Positions 17,295 through 26,002 of a DNA stretch of 56,531 nucleotides are shown here, piece after piece (the stretch's first letter is position 1; the number at the start of each line of letters is the position of its first letter). Made by a program: the position numbers and the translations under genes. The notes under the pieces are model-generated. The model was not told where the DNA came from and searched no databases. It worked only from the letters and a program-made list of their open reading frames with translations. This DNA is from Candidatus Zixiibacteriota bacterium (lineage in GTDB: Bacteria; Zixibacteria; MSB-5A5; GN15; PGXB01). Where the stretch lies: positions 1,988,717 to 2,045,247 of the forward strand of contig LS998015.1 in assembly GCA_900498245.1 (NCBI GenBank), in the 5' to 3' direction.

Positions 17295-20200
17295 CGCCCG
17301 CCCCCGGCCGTATCGGCCCCGGTTTCCACATTTTGAATCTGATAGAACAACTGCCGCGATTGGTCATCATCGGGATGCTTCTGTACCCAATCCGTCACCA
17401 GTTGACGCAATTTTCCGTAATACTTGTTTTGATAGTACATCGCCACCAGCGCCCGGTAGGCATCGACATAATCAGGATAACCGGCGTGGATGGTCTCCAG
17501 GATATTGATCGCTTCCGATAACCGCCCCTCGTGGCGAGCGGTAATCGCCCAATTGAAAAGTAATTCCGTTTTATCCGGGACCTCGGCGTTGTTAATGAAT
17601 GTTCTTATGGTATCGTCTTTTTTCATTATGGTCAGCAGAGTCACGCCGTAACCATACAAATCAGAAGATTCCGGCAATACTTTCAATCCTTGACGGACAT
17701 AAGCGAATGCGCCTTCCAGGTTCCCCGCCTTGCGCAGGGAATCGGCCAGAATCAGAAAGCCCTGCGCATAGTTCCCTGTCAGGCGGGCGGCATTTTCATC
17801 TTTATATACATTCGGGTCGGCGATTCCCCGGTAACTGTACAATTCCGTGTAGAACTTCTTCATATCGTCGTAGTCGACCTGATCCTTTTTGCTGATCGGC
17901 GACAATTTATAGAGCATTCCGTCCAGTACCAGATTATCCTGAATCGATTTTCCGCCCAGTTTCTTGCTGCTCTCCGGCGTGCTGACCGTCATATAAACAG
18001 GATATTTCCAGTTATTGGCCGTTATGATATGCTCCAGCACTTGGTCCTGGACGCGCATGACCCCTTTGGTATCGCGGTTATAATAAGCGCGCAATCCGTC
18101 GATGGCCGCATCATCCATCATAATCGGAACCTTCAATTGATCCCGGAGTTGCTTTATATACCAGCCCATATTGGCCAGAGACAGATTGACCACCCGGACA
18201 TCCTGCCGGATTCCGTAAACATCCTGCAGACACCAGACCGGGAAAGTGTCATTGTCGCCGTTGGTTACCATTATGGCGTCTTTGCCGCAGGTCATCAAAA
18301 GGTTATTGGCGTAATCATACGGCATATAATTGCGCGAGCGGTCATTGTAGAAATAATTGGCCGTCAGAGGAAAAAGCGGCAGGAGAACCATCAAACAGGA
18401 GATTCCGAAAACTGACTTTTGTACGGGCCGCGAAAACTTTTTTACCGCATCCCGGATCAAATCGATCACTGCGGCGATTCCCAGGCCGATGGCCAGACCG
18501 AAAAAGACAAAGGCCGGGGTGAAGAAATAATCCCGATCCCGGACTTCGAGATAATCCTCGCCGGTCACCTTGTCGATTCGGGTCCCGTCCGCGAAATTCA
18601 TGTACAGCACCAGTCCCACCGAACATATTAATATCAGTACCAGAAAAGGCAGACCGATATCCGGCTTGCGGCGGATTGTCTCCCAGATTCCGAACAGGCC
18701 GAGGATCAAAACAAAAAAGAAGCGGCCACCCGGAAACCCGTACTGATCCCGAAAGAAATGCCAGAACCCCATCCGGCGGTAATCGCCGAATTGATTGACC
18801 CATTCACCGCGGCGCACAAACATCCGCGCCGTCATCGATTCCGCTCCGTACTGCTTTCTTTCCAGATATCCGACCAGGGCAGTAAGCGATTGTGATGGAT
18901 TATTCTCATTGATCGTCGGTTGCCGGGCCGAACGGATCGGAATATAGACATGTATCGAATAACCAATCGCCGCCAATATGACTATGAATATGGCCGTCCG
19001 CCAGCTTATATCCTTTAAGTACAATCCCAATCCGATAATGACTGCTAATCCGACTACTAAACCCCAGATAAACGGCCAGAAACCGATAATTACGAGTGAG
19101 ATGGCGACCACTCCCGCCAGAATCATCCAGTTGATATGTTTCCACAGCGCCCAGGCCACCGCCGCGATACAGGCCACCGTAAGAATCAAAAAGGCCCGGT
19201 AGCCGTCGAAAATCAAGCCGACCAGAAGTAACGTCGCCGGGGCCAGAGCATATATAGCCATAACCAGCCATCCACCCGATTGCGCCGACTCTCTTCTCAA
19301 CCCGATAAATTTGAAAAGCCCAATCAAACCCCAGATCGTAAGAGCGGCCAGCCCGATCCACCCCAGGGGAATATTTTTGATTCCTTCGAGCGATGCCCCG
19401 ATCTCCTTTCCGAACAAATGACGGGCAAAGGCTTCGGCCATTACCGGATAGAGAGGAAACAACGTGACCAGATATAATCCGATCGCAATCAATGTCGGCC
19501 GCTCGATTTTGTGCATCAGGGCCGCATGAAAAAGAAATATCGTAAAAAGAATCAACACCGGAAGATACATCGGAATTTCACCCGGCCGTGACGACAGTTC
19601 AAAAATAAAATACAATTCTATAAAGAAGAAAAATGATACCACCGCCCACTCCCTTGCTCCGCTCTTCCGGTCGAGAATGAAATAGAGCGCCAGAACGGGA
19701 ATCATCACATAAATCGTCAGATGAATGCCGACCCCCAGAAGGGCCAAAAACGGAATCAGAAGCATGATGCGGTTCCCGGCGGGCGTTCCCCGCTCATCGA
19801 AATATCTGAGCGCCAGCCAGTATATGATCATCATCAGAAGGATCGCCAGAGCATAAACTTCCGCTTCCACCGAATTACCCCACTGGGTATTGGCCAGCGC
19901 CATAAACAGCGCCCCGGTGAAACCGCCGATATAAATCGTTATCCGACGATAGATGTCGCCGTTATCGTCATACCAGTGCCGAATCAGCCGCACCGCTACC
20001 AGATAGCCGAACAGGGCGGCGGCGGCGGATGATACGACCGAGAGAAGATTGACCCTGACTGCCATATCCGCCGCGATCGGCAGCATCGTGAAAAAACGCC
20101 CCAATATCACCACCAAAGGCGAACCGGGCGGGTGGGGCACTCCCAATATATAGGCGCTGGCAATGAATTCCCCGCAGTCCCAAAAGGAAAGGGTTGGGGC

Positions 20201-20332
20201 CTTGGTCATGTAATAGATTATAAATGTAATCAGGAAAACCAGGCCCGCCACGATGGCATTCGCCCGGTCGAAGTTATTCTTTTTGGAATTAACGAATGTC
20301 CCCGATAGCAAGTTTTCCTCACGTTTCAGCAA
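17291..20332 (-). CDS. DUF2723-family polytopic protein with C-terminal TPR region
   Basis: A 1013-residue membrane protein. The N-terminus carries the DUF2723 signature FWDCGEFIASAYILGVPHPP (about 50-69), placed in the first periplasmic loop like the acidic loop of PMT/GT39 enzymes. About 14 helices follow to residue 660, then a soluble domain, then TPR-like helical pairs (about 875-1000). Relatives are common in Bacteroidetes-type genomes and are thought to be protein or lipid glycosyltransferases. Starts at TTG 20332 (AAGAG eight bases upstream) and TTG 20311 (GAGGA five bases upstream) are both workable. It is the first gene of the nine-gene glycan operon, with a promoter just upstream. 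Confidence 0.85.
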   Translation of the reverse strand: MLKREENLLSGTFVNSKKNNFDRANAIVAGLVFLITFIIYYMTKAPTLSFWDCGEFIASAYILGVPHPPGSPLVVILGRFFTMLPIAADMAVRVNLLSVVSSAAAALFGYLVAVRLIRHWYDDNGDIYRRITIYIGGFTGALFMALANTQWGNSVEAEVYALAILLMMIIYWLALRYFDERGTPAGNRIMLLIPFLALLGVGIHLTIYVMIPVLALYFILDRKSGAREWAVVSFFFFIELYFIFELSSRPGEIPMYLPVLILFTIFLFHAALMHKIERPTLIAIGLYLVTLFPLYPVMAEAFARHLFGKEIGASLEGIKNIPLGWIGLAALTIWGLIGLFKFIGLRRESAQSGGWLVMAIYALAPATLLLVGLIFDGYRAFLILTVACIAAVAWALWKHINWMILAGVVAISLVIIGFWPFIWGLVVGLAVIIGLGLYLKDISWRTAIFIVILAAIGYSIHVYIPIRSARQPTINENNPSQSLTALVGYLERKQYGAESMTARMFVRRGEWVNQFGDYRRMGFWHFFRDQYGFPGGRFFFVLILGLFGIWETIRRKPDIGLPFLVLILICSVGLVLYMNFADGTRIDKVTGEDYLEVRDRDYFFTPAFVFFGLAIGLGIAAVIDLIRDAVKKFSRPVQKSVFGISCLMVLLPLFPLTANYFYNDRSRNYMPYDYANNLLMTCGKDAIMVTNGDNDTFPVWCLQDVYGIRQDVRVVNLSLANMGWYIKQLRDQLKVPIMMDDAAIDGLRAYYNRDTKGVMRVQDQVLEHIITANNWKYPVYMTVSTPESSKKLGGKSIQDNLVLDGMLYKLSPISKKDQVDYDDMKKFYTELYSYRGIADPNVYKDENAARLTGNYAQGFLILADSLRKAGNLEGAFAYVRQGLKVLPESSDLYGYGVTLLTIMKKDDTIRTFINNAEVPDKTELLFNWAITARHEGRLSEAINILETIHAGYPDYVDAYRALVAMYYQNKYYGKLRQLVTDWVQKHPDDDQSRQLFYQIQNVETGADTAGGGR

Positions 20333-20364
20333 TTGGCTAACTCTTTATACAAAACAGAGTTGGA

Positions 20365-20392
20365 AATATAGCACAAATTCCCGAATTGTCCA
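20365..20392 (-). promoter_or_regulatory. promoter of the glycan operon
   Basis: On the - strand TGGACA (20387-20392), a 16-base spacer and TATATT (20365-20370), with TGC in front of the -10 (an extended -10). The predicted start near 20358 gives a 25-45-base leader. Confidence 0.65.
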
Positions 20393-20567
20393 GCAGGATT
20401 TTATCGCTTATTGGTTATCGCCCTGGCATAATCCTTTCCATTTTTTATAAGGTAACGGCCGAATAATTTATGCTTGACAGGACAATCAATTAGACCGTTT
20501 TTTTAGAGTGACAACGTCAGTCATGGCGAAATCTTAATATCACCGCGTTTGCTGGGAGTGCAATAAT

Positions 20568-21848
20568 ATGAAAAAAATATCGACCTTTTCCGCGATCATC
20601 TTCGCGACTTGTTGCGCCTCATGGTGTCAGCCGGCTTGCGCCGCCCATCCATCCGATTCCGCTGATACCCTTTGGAGTGTCGCTCCAAAAATTTACATCG
20701 ATTGCCCCGATATTGAATCCGAAAAATGCGACATTGAGTATTTTCGAACGGAACTGGGTTTTGTCAATTTCGTGAGAGATCGTCAGGAGGCCGATATTCA
20801 TATTCTCATTACAGCCCGAACTACCGGCGGCGGCGGAACTCAGTATTCACTCGAATTTAACGGTTTTAATCACTTTGCCGGAAAGAAAGATACTCTCATA
20901 TATTCCTGCAAAGATTCCGATTCCGAAGATGCCATACGGGGCGCTCTCCTCCGAACTCTTAAACTCGGCCTGGCTTCCTATATCGGCAGAACCCCTCTGG
21001 CACCATTTCTGAACGTCCAGTATTCGCGGCCATCACGGCCCGAGGCCGCCGTGGATAAATGGAATTACTGGGTCTTTTCGATTTCCATCGACGGCTGGGT
21101 CCAGGGCACCAAGTCTTTCCGGGAATTCTACGACTACATCACCCTTGCCGCCAAGCGAACCACTGAACAAAATAAAATTCTCTTCTCCGCCTGGAGCAAC
21201 TATCATGAGAATAAATATACCATGCCCGATTACCGAGCCCTCAGCATTTCCCGGGGCTGGGGTTCCGATATCGAATATATAAAAAGCCTGGGCGGGAAAT
21301 GGTCGGTGGGGCTGTATCAATCGATCTTTTCTTCGACGTACGATAATCGTGATTTGGGAGGTTCCACTCTGGCGCTGGCAGAATACGACATTTTTCCCTA
21401 CAGCGAATCCACCCGTCGTCTCCTGACATTACGTTATCGAGTTGGCTTGCAGTACTTGGATTATCATGAACCGACGATTTATGACAAAAACTGGCAGTGG
21501 CTGACCTCCGAACTCTTTGCCGTCACTGCCGACCTGAAACGCCCTTGGGGCTCCATTTACACGGTCCTCTCCGGGTCTCATTATTTTTATGATTTTAGAA
21601 GGAATTATTTGCAGTTATATACTCGCCTGTCGCTCCAGGTTGTCAAGGGCTTATCATTTAATATCACGGCCAGCGGTGCGCGCGTTCACAACCAGATTTA
21701 TCTGCCGAAGGGAGATTTAAGTCAGGAAGATATCATTTTGCAGAGAAAAGATATGGAAACCAGTTACAATTACTGGGTCAATTTTGGCGTCAGTTATTCC
21801 TTCGGATCTATCTATAATAATATTGTAAATCCGCGCCTGGAAAATTAA
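20568..21848 (+). CDS. outer-membrane beta-barrel protein, family not recognised
   Basis: A 426-residue exported protein. A signal peptide covers about 1-26 (ends ACAAHP). A soluble domain (about 38-145) reads like a small alpha/beta module (KIYIDCPDIES, then DIHILITARTTGGGG). The rest (about 165-415) is a run of alternating aromatic strands with tight turns typical of a 12-14-strand barrel. The last strand does not end in an aromatic residue. It is divergently oriented from the glycan operon, and a TTGACA at 20473-20478 may be part of its promoter. No function can be assigned. Confidence 0.7.
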   Translation: MKKISTFSAIIFATCCASWCQPACAAHPSDSADTLWSVAPKIYIDCPDIESEKCDIEYFRTELGFVNFVRDRQEADIHILITARTTGGGGTQYSLEFNGFNHFAGKKDTLIYSCKDSDSEDAIRGALLRTLKLGLASYIGRTPLAPFLNVQYSRPSRPEAAVDKWNYWVFSISIDGWVQGTKSFREFYDYITLAAKRTTEQNKILFSAWSNYHENKYTMPDYRALSISRGWGSDIEYIKSLGGKWSVGLYQSIFSSTYDNRDLGGSTLALAEYDIFPYSESTRRLLTLRYRVGLQYLDYHEPTIYDKNWQWLTSELFAVTADLKRPWGSIYTVLSGSHYFYDFRRNYLQLYTRLSLQVVKGLSFNITASGARVHNQIYLPKGDLSQEDIILQRKDMETSYNYWVNFGVSYSFGSIYNNIVNPRLEN

Positions 21849-21874
21849 TACATCACCCACCTTCATAAATAAAA

Positions 21875-21899
21875 AAGCGGCCCCAATTTAGGGCCGCTT
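21875..21899 (-). terminator. terminator of the riboflavin-nusB operon
   Basis: A perfect 9-bp stem AAGCGGCCC / GGGCCGCTT with a 7-base loop, followed on the - strand by a T run. It lies between the convergent barrel gene and nusB, 20 bases after the nusB stop. It may also act on the + strand, where the U tract is weak. Confidence 0.85.
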
Positions 21900-21919
21900 C
21901 ATATGGCGCTCCATAATTT

Positions 21920-22324
21920 TTATGTTTTCTCGTGCAGAACCCGATCCAGTATTCCGTTCACAAACGAGGCCGATTCCAGCGTGCTGTATTTTTTGGCCAG
22001 TTCAATCGCTTCATCGATCGCCACCTTCACCGGGATATCGGGCATATGTTCCACTTCACATATCGCCATTCGGAGAATATTCTTATCCACAATGGCGATT
22101 CTCTCGATTTTCCAGTTGGTCGCCAGTTGCGCGATATATTTATCTATCCCCTTCAGATTCTTGATGACCGCGAAATAAAGGGCCTCCGCGAACGAACGTG
22201 ATTTGTCATCGAGTCCGCTCTGCCCGATTATTGTCACAGCAATCTCCCCCTCGGTCTGCCCTCCCTGCTCAAAAGCGTAGAGGGCTTTCAGCACATATTC
22301 CCGGGCGCGATGTCTATTGCTCAT
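21920..22324 (-). CDS. nusB: transcription antitermination factor NusB
   Basis: A 134-residue all-helical protein of normal NusB length, starting with the typical RHRAREYVLKALYAFEQGG. It also has the conserved helix RIAIVDKNILRMAICEV and the end segment NGILDRVLHE. NusB with S10 binds boxA RNA and supports antitermination in rRNA operons. It starts directly after the ribH stop codon; the ribH-nusB pair is a widely conserved gene order. Confidence 0.95.
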   Translation of the reverse strand: MSNRHRAREYVLKALYAFEQGGQTEGEIAVTIIGQSGLDDKSRSFAEALYFAVIKNLKGIDKYIAQLATNWKIERIAIVDKNILRMAICEVEHMPDIPVKVAIDEAIELAKKYSTLESASFVNGILDRVLHEKT

Positions 22325-22798
22325 TCACTTCCCTATTTCGCGATATAGATTGGCCATCTCGATTCCGGTCTGGGCGGCGTCCCACCCCTTGTTGCCGGCC
22401 TTGGTTCCCGCCCGTTCGATCGCCTGCTCCAGGGTATCGGCGGTAATGATACCGTAAATCACCGGCAGTCCGGTATCGAGCGCCAGACGAGCGATCCCTT
22501 TCGAGGTCTCATTGGCGATATAATCGAAATGCGGTGTATCGCCTTTAATTACCGCCCCGAGGCAAATGACACAATCATACTTCTTAGATTCGGCCAGTTT
22601 GGCCGCGGCGTACGGTATCTCGAACGAGCCCGGCACCCAGGCCACCGCGATATCGGTTTCATTGGCCTGATGGCGCACCAGACAGTCGATTGCCCCCTCG
22701 AGCAATTTCGTTGTCAGCAGACTATTGAAACGGCTGACCACGATCCCGAATTTCAAACCGGCGGCGTTCAGTTTTCCGGCTATTTCCTTGTACGGCAT
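22325..22798 (-). CDS. ribH: 6,7-dimethyl-8-ribityllumazine synthase
   Basis: A 157-residue enzyme, normal length. It joins 5-amino-6-ribitylaminouracil with dihydroxybutanone phosphate, the penultimate step of riboflavin synthesis. Visible signatures: FGIVVSRFN near 17-25, the substrate loop [25 protein letters not shown] with the catalytic His, and [10 protein letters not shown]. It sits 8 bases after ribBA. Such enzymes assemble as pentamers or 60-mers. Confidence 0.96.
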   Translation of the reverse strand: MPYKEIAGKLNAAGLKFGIVVSRFNSLLTTKLLEGAIDCLVRHQANETDIAVAWVPGSFEIPYAAAKLAESKKYDCVICLGAVIKGDTPHFDYIANETSKGIARLALDTGLPVIYGIITADTLEQAIERAGTKAGNKGWDAAQTGIEMANLYREIGK

Positions 22799-22806
22799 AG
22801 CGCCTC

Positions 22807-24012
22807 CTATATCATGGTTAATAAATGTCCGAGTTTATCTCTCTTTGTTTCCAGATACTTCAAATTATGCTTGGTCGGCGGTATCTGAACCGGGATTCTC
22901 TCCGTAATCGTCAATCCATACCCTTCAAGACCGATTACCTTGCGCGGATTATTCGTCAGAAGCCGTATGGACGTCAAGCCCAAATCGGCCAGAATCTGGG
23001 CCCCGATGCCATAGTCACGCAGATCGGGAGCAAAGCCGAGTTCCACATTCGCTTCCACCGTATCCCGGCCCCTGTCCTGAAGTTCATAAGCGAGGATTTT
23101 GTTGGCCAGACCGATCCCCCGCCCTTCCTGGCGCATATAAAGCAAAACCCCGGTTCCTTCCTTCTCTATCATCTTCATCGCTTCCGCCAGTTGATCCCCG
23201 CAATCACAGCGCGCCGAACCGAAAACATCCCCTGTCAGGCACTGCGAATGAACCCGCACCAGGACATTCTTCTTTCCCGCCACGTCACCCTTGACGACCG
23301 CCAGATGATGATGCTCGTCGATCTGCGATTTATATAAGTGCAATTTGAACTGCCCGTACCGTGTCGGAAAATCGACCACCGTAATTTTGTCCACCAGTTT
23401 TTCTGTCCGCCGCCGGTATTCGATCAGGTCCTTCACCGTTATCAATTTGAGATTGAGTTCCTTTGCCAGTTCGAAAAGTCTCGGCACGCGGGCCATCGTG
23501 CCGTCCTTATCCATAATCTCACAAAGGACCCCGACCGGTTTCATTCCGGCCAGACGAGCCAAATCGACCGATGCCTCCGTGTGCCCGGCTCGCGCCAAAA
23601 CCCCGCCGCTGAGGGCCTGAATCGGGAAAATATGCCCCGGGCGGCATAAATCTTCGGCCTTGGAATCATCCGCCGCCAAGACTTCAATGGTTCTGGCCCG
23701 GTCCGCGGCCGAAATCCCGGTCGTCGTCCCCCGGCAGGCATCGACCGATACCGTAAAACGGGTTCCGTGGAGGGCGCTGTTCGATTCTACCATCGGGTGA
23801 AGTTTCAATCGGGCGATCCGGTCCCCGGTCAAGGGGGCGCAAATCAATCCCCGTCCATGTATCGCCAGGAAATTGATGGCCTCGGCCGTCACCTTTTCCG
23901 CGGCCATGATGAAATCCCCTTCGTTCTCGCGGTCCTCATCATCGACCACGATCACCATCCGACCCTTTTTTATTTCCTCAATCGCTTCCGGAATTTTGTT
24001 AAACTCGCTCAT
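22807..24012 (-). CDS. ribBA: bifunctional 3,4-dihydroxy-2-butanone-4-phosphate synthase / GTP cyclohydrolase II
   Basis: A 401-residue fusion. The RibB half (about 1-200) has the acidic loop [11 protein letters not shown] and the HTEASVDL segment. The RibA half (about 205-400) has the zinc site in [15 protein letters not shown] and the RQEGRGIGL loop. It makes both branch precursors of riboflavin, from ribulose 5-phosphate and from GTP. Both active sites look intact. Third in the riboflavin operon, 18 bases after ribE. Confidence 0.96.
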   Translation of the reverse strand: MSEFNKIPEAIEEIKKGRMVIVVDDEDRENEGDFIMAAEKVTAEAINFLAIHGRGLICAPLTGDRIARLKLHPMVESNSALHGTRFTVSVDACRGTTTGISAADRARTIEVLAADDSKAEDLCRPGHIFPIQALSGGVLARAGHTEASVDLARLAGMKPVGVLCEIMDKDGTMARVPRLFELAKELNLKLITVKDLIEYRRRTEKLVDKITVVDFPTRYGQFKLHLYKSQIDEHHHLAVVKGDVAGKKNVLVRVHSQCLTGDVFGSARCDCGDQLAEAMKMIEKEGTGVLLYMRQEGRGIGLANKILAYELQDRGRDTVEANVELGFAPDLRDYGIGAQILADLGLTSIRLLTNNPRKVIGLEGYGLTITERIPVQIPPTKHNLKYLETKRDKLGHLLTMI

Positions 24013-24030
24013 CTATGCTCCAATCTTGGT

Positions 24031-24666
24031 TCACCATCCGCTATCCATCAACTTATCAATGGTCAAATTGTTCCGATTTTCTTGAGAAAGAAATCGGGCA
24101 ATATATTTGCCGATTATATCGAATTCCAGATTTACCCTGTCCCCGACTTTGAAATTCCCCGCTGTCGTCATAGTTCGGGTATGGGGAATCAGGTTCACCG
24201 TCAACTTGTTTTCATTAATATCATTTATTGTCAAACTTATTCCATTAATCGCAATCGATCCTTTAGGTACAATATAACGCCGGTCCCCAGATGGGCACTC
24301 CACCCTCAATTCAAATGCCTCCCCCGACTTCTTGATGGCACTCACAGTACCGATCCCGTCGATATGCCCTGTCACGAAATGCCCCCCCAGTCGCCCTGTT
24401 GGAAGAAGCGCTCTTTCCAAATTGACTCTCGAACCGCCGCGATAATCCGGCACGATAGTCCGACTGACGCTCTCCGGCGAAGCCTCCACCGCGAACTCTT
24501 TTTTCCCGAATTCTATCACCGTCAGGCAACAGCCGTCGATCGCGATTGACTCCCCCAGGGACAGATCCGAAAACAGTTTATCCGGCGCAATTTTTATCGT
24601 CCTGTAATTTTGCCGTTGCCCGATTTCCGTCACTGTCCCGATCGTTTCCACCAGTCCGGTAAACAT
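24031..24666 (-). CDS. ribE: riboflavin synthase, alpha-chain type
   Basis: A 211-residue enzyme made of two lumazine-binding beta-barrel repeats. The first begins [10 protein letters not shown] and has GCCLTV; the second runs from [13 protein letters not shown] onward. It converts two ribityllumazines to riboflavin. The ATG at 24666 is chosen because MFTG[LI][VI]E is the invariant family start, and because GGAGGGGAAG precedes it. It overlaps the ribD stop as TAATG. An in-frame start at 24711 would add 15 untypical residues. Confidence 0.95.
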   Translation of the reverse strand: MFTGLVETIGTVTEIGQRQNYRTIKIAPDKLFSDLSLGESIAIDGCCLTVIEFGKKEFAVEASPESVSRTIVPDYRGGSRVNLERALLPTGRLGGHFVTGHIDGIGTVSAIKKSGEAFELRVECPSGDRRYIVPKGSIAINGISLTINDINENKLTVNLIPHTRTMTTAGNFKVGDRVNLEFDIIGKYIARFLSQENRNNLTIDKLMDSGW

Positions 24667-25751
24667 TACTTCCCCTCCGGATATCCGGTAAAAAGCATAT
24701 CTTTCCCGCATCGTTCGAATTTATATTCTCTATATTTGACCGCCTCTGTCAGGCGGCGAATATGCAAATCACCGATTCCCTCCAGCCCCTTCCCAATTAG
24801 CAGGGGGGCGATCATGAGATGATGCTTATCAACCAGTCCTTCTTTCAGAAATGACGTGGCCAGCCGGCTGCCCCCTTCAATCAAAAGAGACTGAATTCCG
24901 AACTGTCCCGCGACCTCAAGAAAATCTTTCAAAACCAAGCCCTTCTTGTTTTTTCTGATTGTCCAGACGATGAGATTCTTCTTTCCTATCTTTCCGGCCG
25001 CTTCCTGCGATGTCGCCACAATTGTTTTCGCATCATCATTATTTTTGAAGATATTGAAATGATTTGATATATCGGGGTGTTCTGTTAAAATAATCCGATA
25101 TGGATTTTTCCCTTTTACCAGGCGAACCGTCAACTGCGGATTGTCGGCCCGGACGGTGCCGGACCCCACCGCTACGGCATCGCATTCGGCTCTCAATCTA
25201 TGCGCGAATTTGAGCGCCTCCGGCCCGGATATCCACTTCGAATCGCCGGTCAGGGTTGCTATCCGCCCATCCAAAGATTGCGCCGTCTTCAAAACAACAA
25301 ACGGTCTTCCCGTGGCGATATATTTCAGGTAAATTTCATTCAAATGACTGGCATCGTTTTCAAGCAATCCTCGTTCCGTCTTTATGCCATTACTATTCAA
25401 TATCTTAGCCCCTTTTCCATCAACCAATGGATTAGGGTCGGTAATGGCATAAATTACCCTTTTTATGCCCGCTTCTATAATGGCGTCCGTACACGGCCTG
25501 GTCCGCCCGTAATGACAGCATGGCTCAAGATTTACATAAAGATCGCCCCCTCTGGCCCGACCGCCGGCCTCTTTCAGCGCCAGAACTTCCGCATGGGCGG
25601 TTCCGGCCCGGCGATGATATCCTTCTCCGACTATCCGCCCCTCTTTCACCACCACCGCCCCCACCATCGGGTTGGGCGACGTCTTGCCTCGGCCCCGTTT
25701 CGCCAGAGAAAGGGCCAGTTTCATATATCGCGATGACGAATCTTCGGCCAT
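24666..25751 (-). CDS. ribD: bifunctional diaminohydroxyphosphoribosylaminopyrimidine deaminase / reductase
   Basis: A 361-residue enzyme of normal length. The N-terminal deaminase domain has the zinc set HAEVLAL and PCCHYGRTRPC. The C-terminal reductase domain (about 150-355) has SLDGRIA, GSGTVRADNPQLT and a GGSRLATSFL segment. It carries out the second and third steps after GTP cyclohydrolase. First gene of the operon; its ATG abuts the U tract of the riboswitch terminator. Confidence 0.96.
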   Translation of the reverse strand: MAEDSSSRYMKLALSLAKRGRGKTSPNPMVGAVVVKEGRIVGEGYHRRAGTAHAEVLALKEAGGRARGGDLYVNLEPCCHYGRTRPCTDAIIEAGIKRVIYAITDPNPLVDGKGAKILNSNGIKTERGLLENDASHLNEIYLKYIATGRPFVVLKTAQSLDGRIATLTGDSKWISGPEALKFAHRLRAECDAVAVGSGTVRADNPQLTVRLVKGKNPYRIILTEHPDISNHFNIFKNNDDAKTIVATSQEAAGKIGKKNLIVWTIRKNKKGLVLKDFLEVAGQFGIQSLLIEGGSRLATSFLKEGLVDKHHLMIAPLLIGKGLEGIGDLHIRRLTEAVKYREYKFERCGKDMLFTGYPEGK

Positions 25752-25777
25752 AAAAAAAACCCCATATGAATCGGGGT
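25752..25777 (-). terminator. riboswitch-controlled terminator before ribD
   Basis: A 5-bp stem ACCCC / GGGGT (25759-25763, 25773-25777) followed by eight Ts that end at the ribD ATG. Located 27 bases after the FMN aptamer, it is the expected expression platform: FMN-bound aptamer, terminator formed, operon off. Translational control is also possible because the only SD-like G run is in the hairpin. Confidence 0.8.
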
Positions 25778-25803
25778 ATTTTATCCGGATATATAAATAT
25801 CCT

Positions 25804-25920
25804 TTCTTCTTCCATCCGGACTATACCGTCGGGACCGGAGTTGCACCGGTTCAGTCCCATTTTCACGGGAGTCGCGGCCTGTCACCGCCGATCGAGGAAT
25901 TTCACCTCACCCCGAAGAAC
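25804..25920 (-). ncRNA. FMN riboswitch (RFN element)
   Basis: Read on the - strand, the region carries the conserved RFN blocks in order: TTCGGGG...GGTGAAATTCC, GATCGGCGGTGA, a variable arm with CCCGTGAAAATGGG, CCGGTGCAACTCCGGT and GACGGTATAGTCCGGATGG. It closes with a P1 helix TTCTTC / GAAGAA. It sits directly upstream of ribD and so senses FMN to control the whole ribD-ribE-ribBA-ribH-nusB operon. Confidence 0.95.
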
Positions 25921-25926
25921 TTTACT

Positions 25927-25954
25927 AATATATATTAATTGTAACGATAAGCAA
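25927..25954 (-). promoter_or_regulatory. predicted promoter of the riboflavin operon
   Basis: TTGCTT (25949-25954), a 16-base spacer and TATATT (25927-25932) on the - strand. The start would fall at about 25920, exactly at the 5' end of the aptamer, which supports the call although the -35 matches poorly. Confidence 0.5.
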
Positions 25955-26002
25955 GAAGATTTGGGTGGGAATTATTTTTTAAAATCGACATACGCAGTAA
26001 AT

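Noticed and set aside
18342-19361. Overlapping - strand frames inside the DUF2723 gene
   Set aside because: Same strand but other phase, Gly/Arg-rich, with no start signals. The DUF2723 frame is continuous across them.
20473-20478. Complete promoter for the + strand barrel gene
   Set aside because: TTGACA is perfect, but the -10 at 17 bases (GTTTTT) does not match, so only a possible -35 remains.
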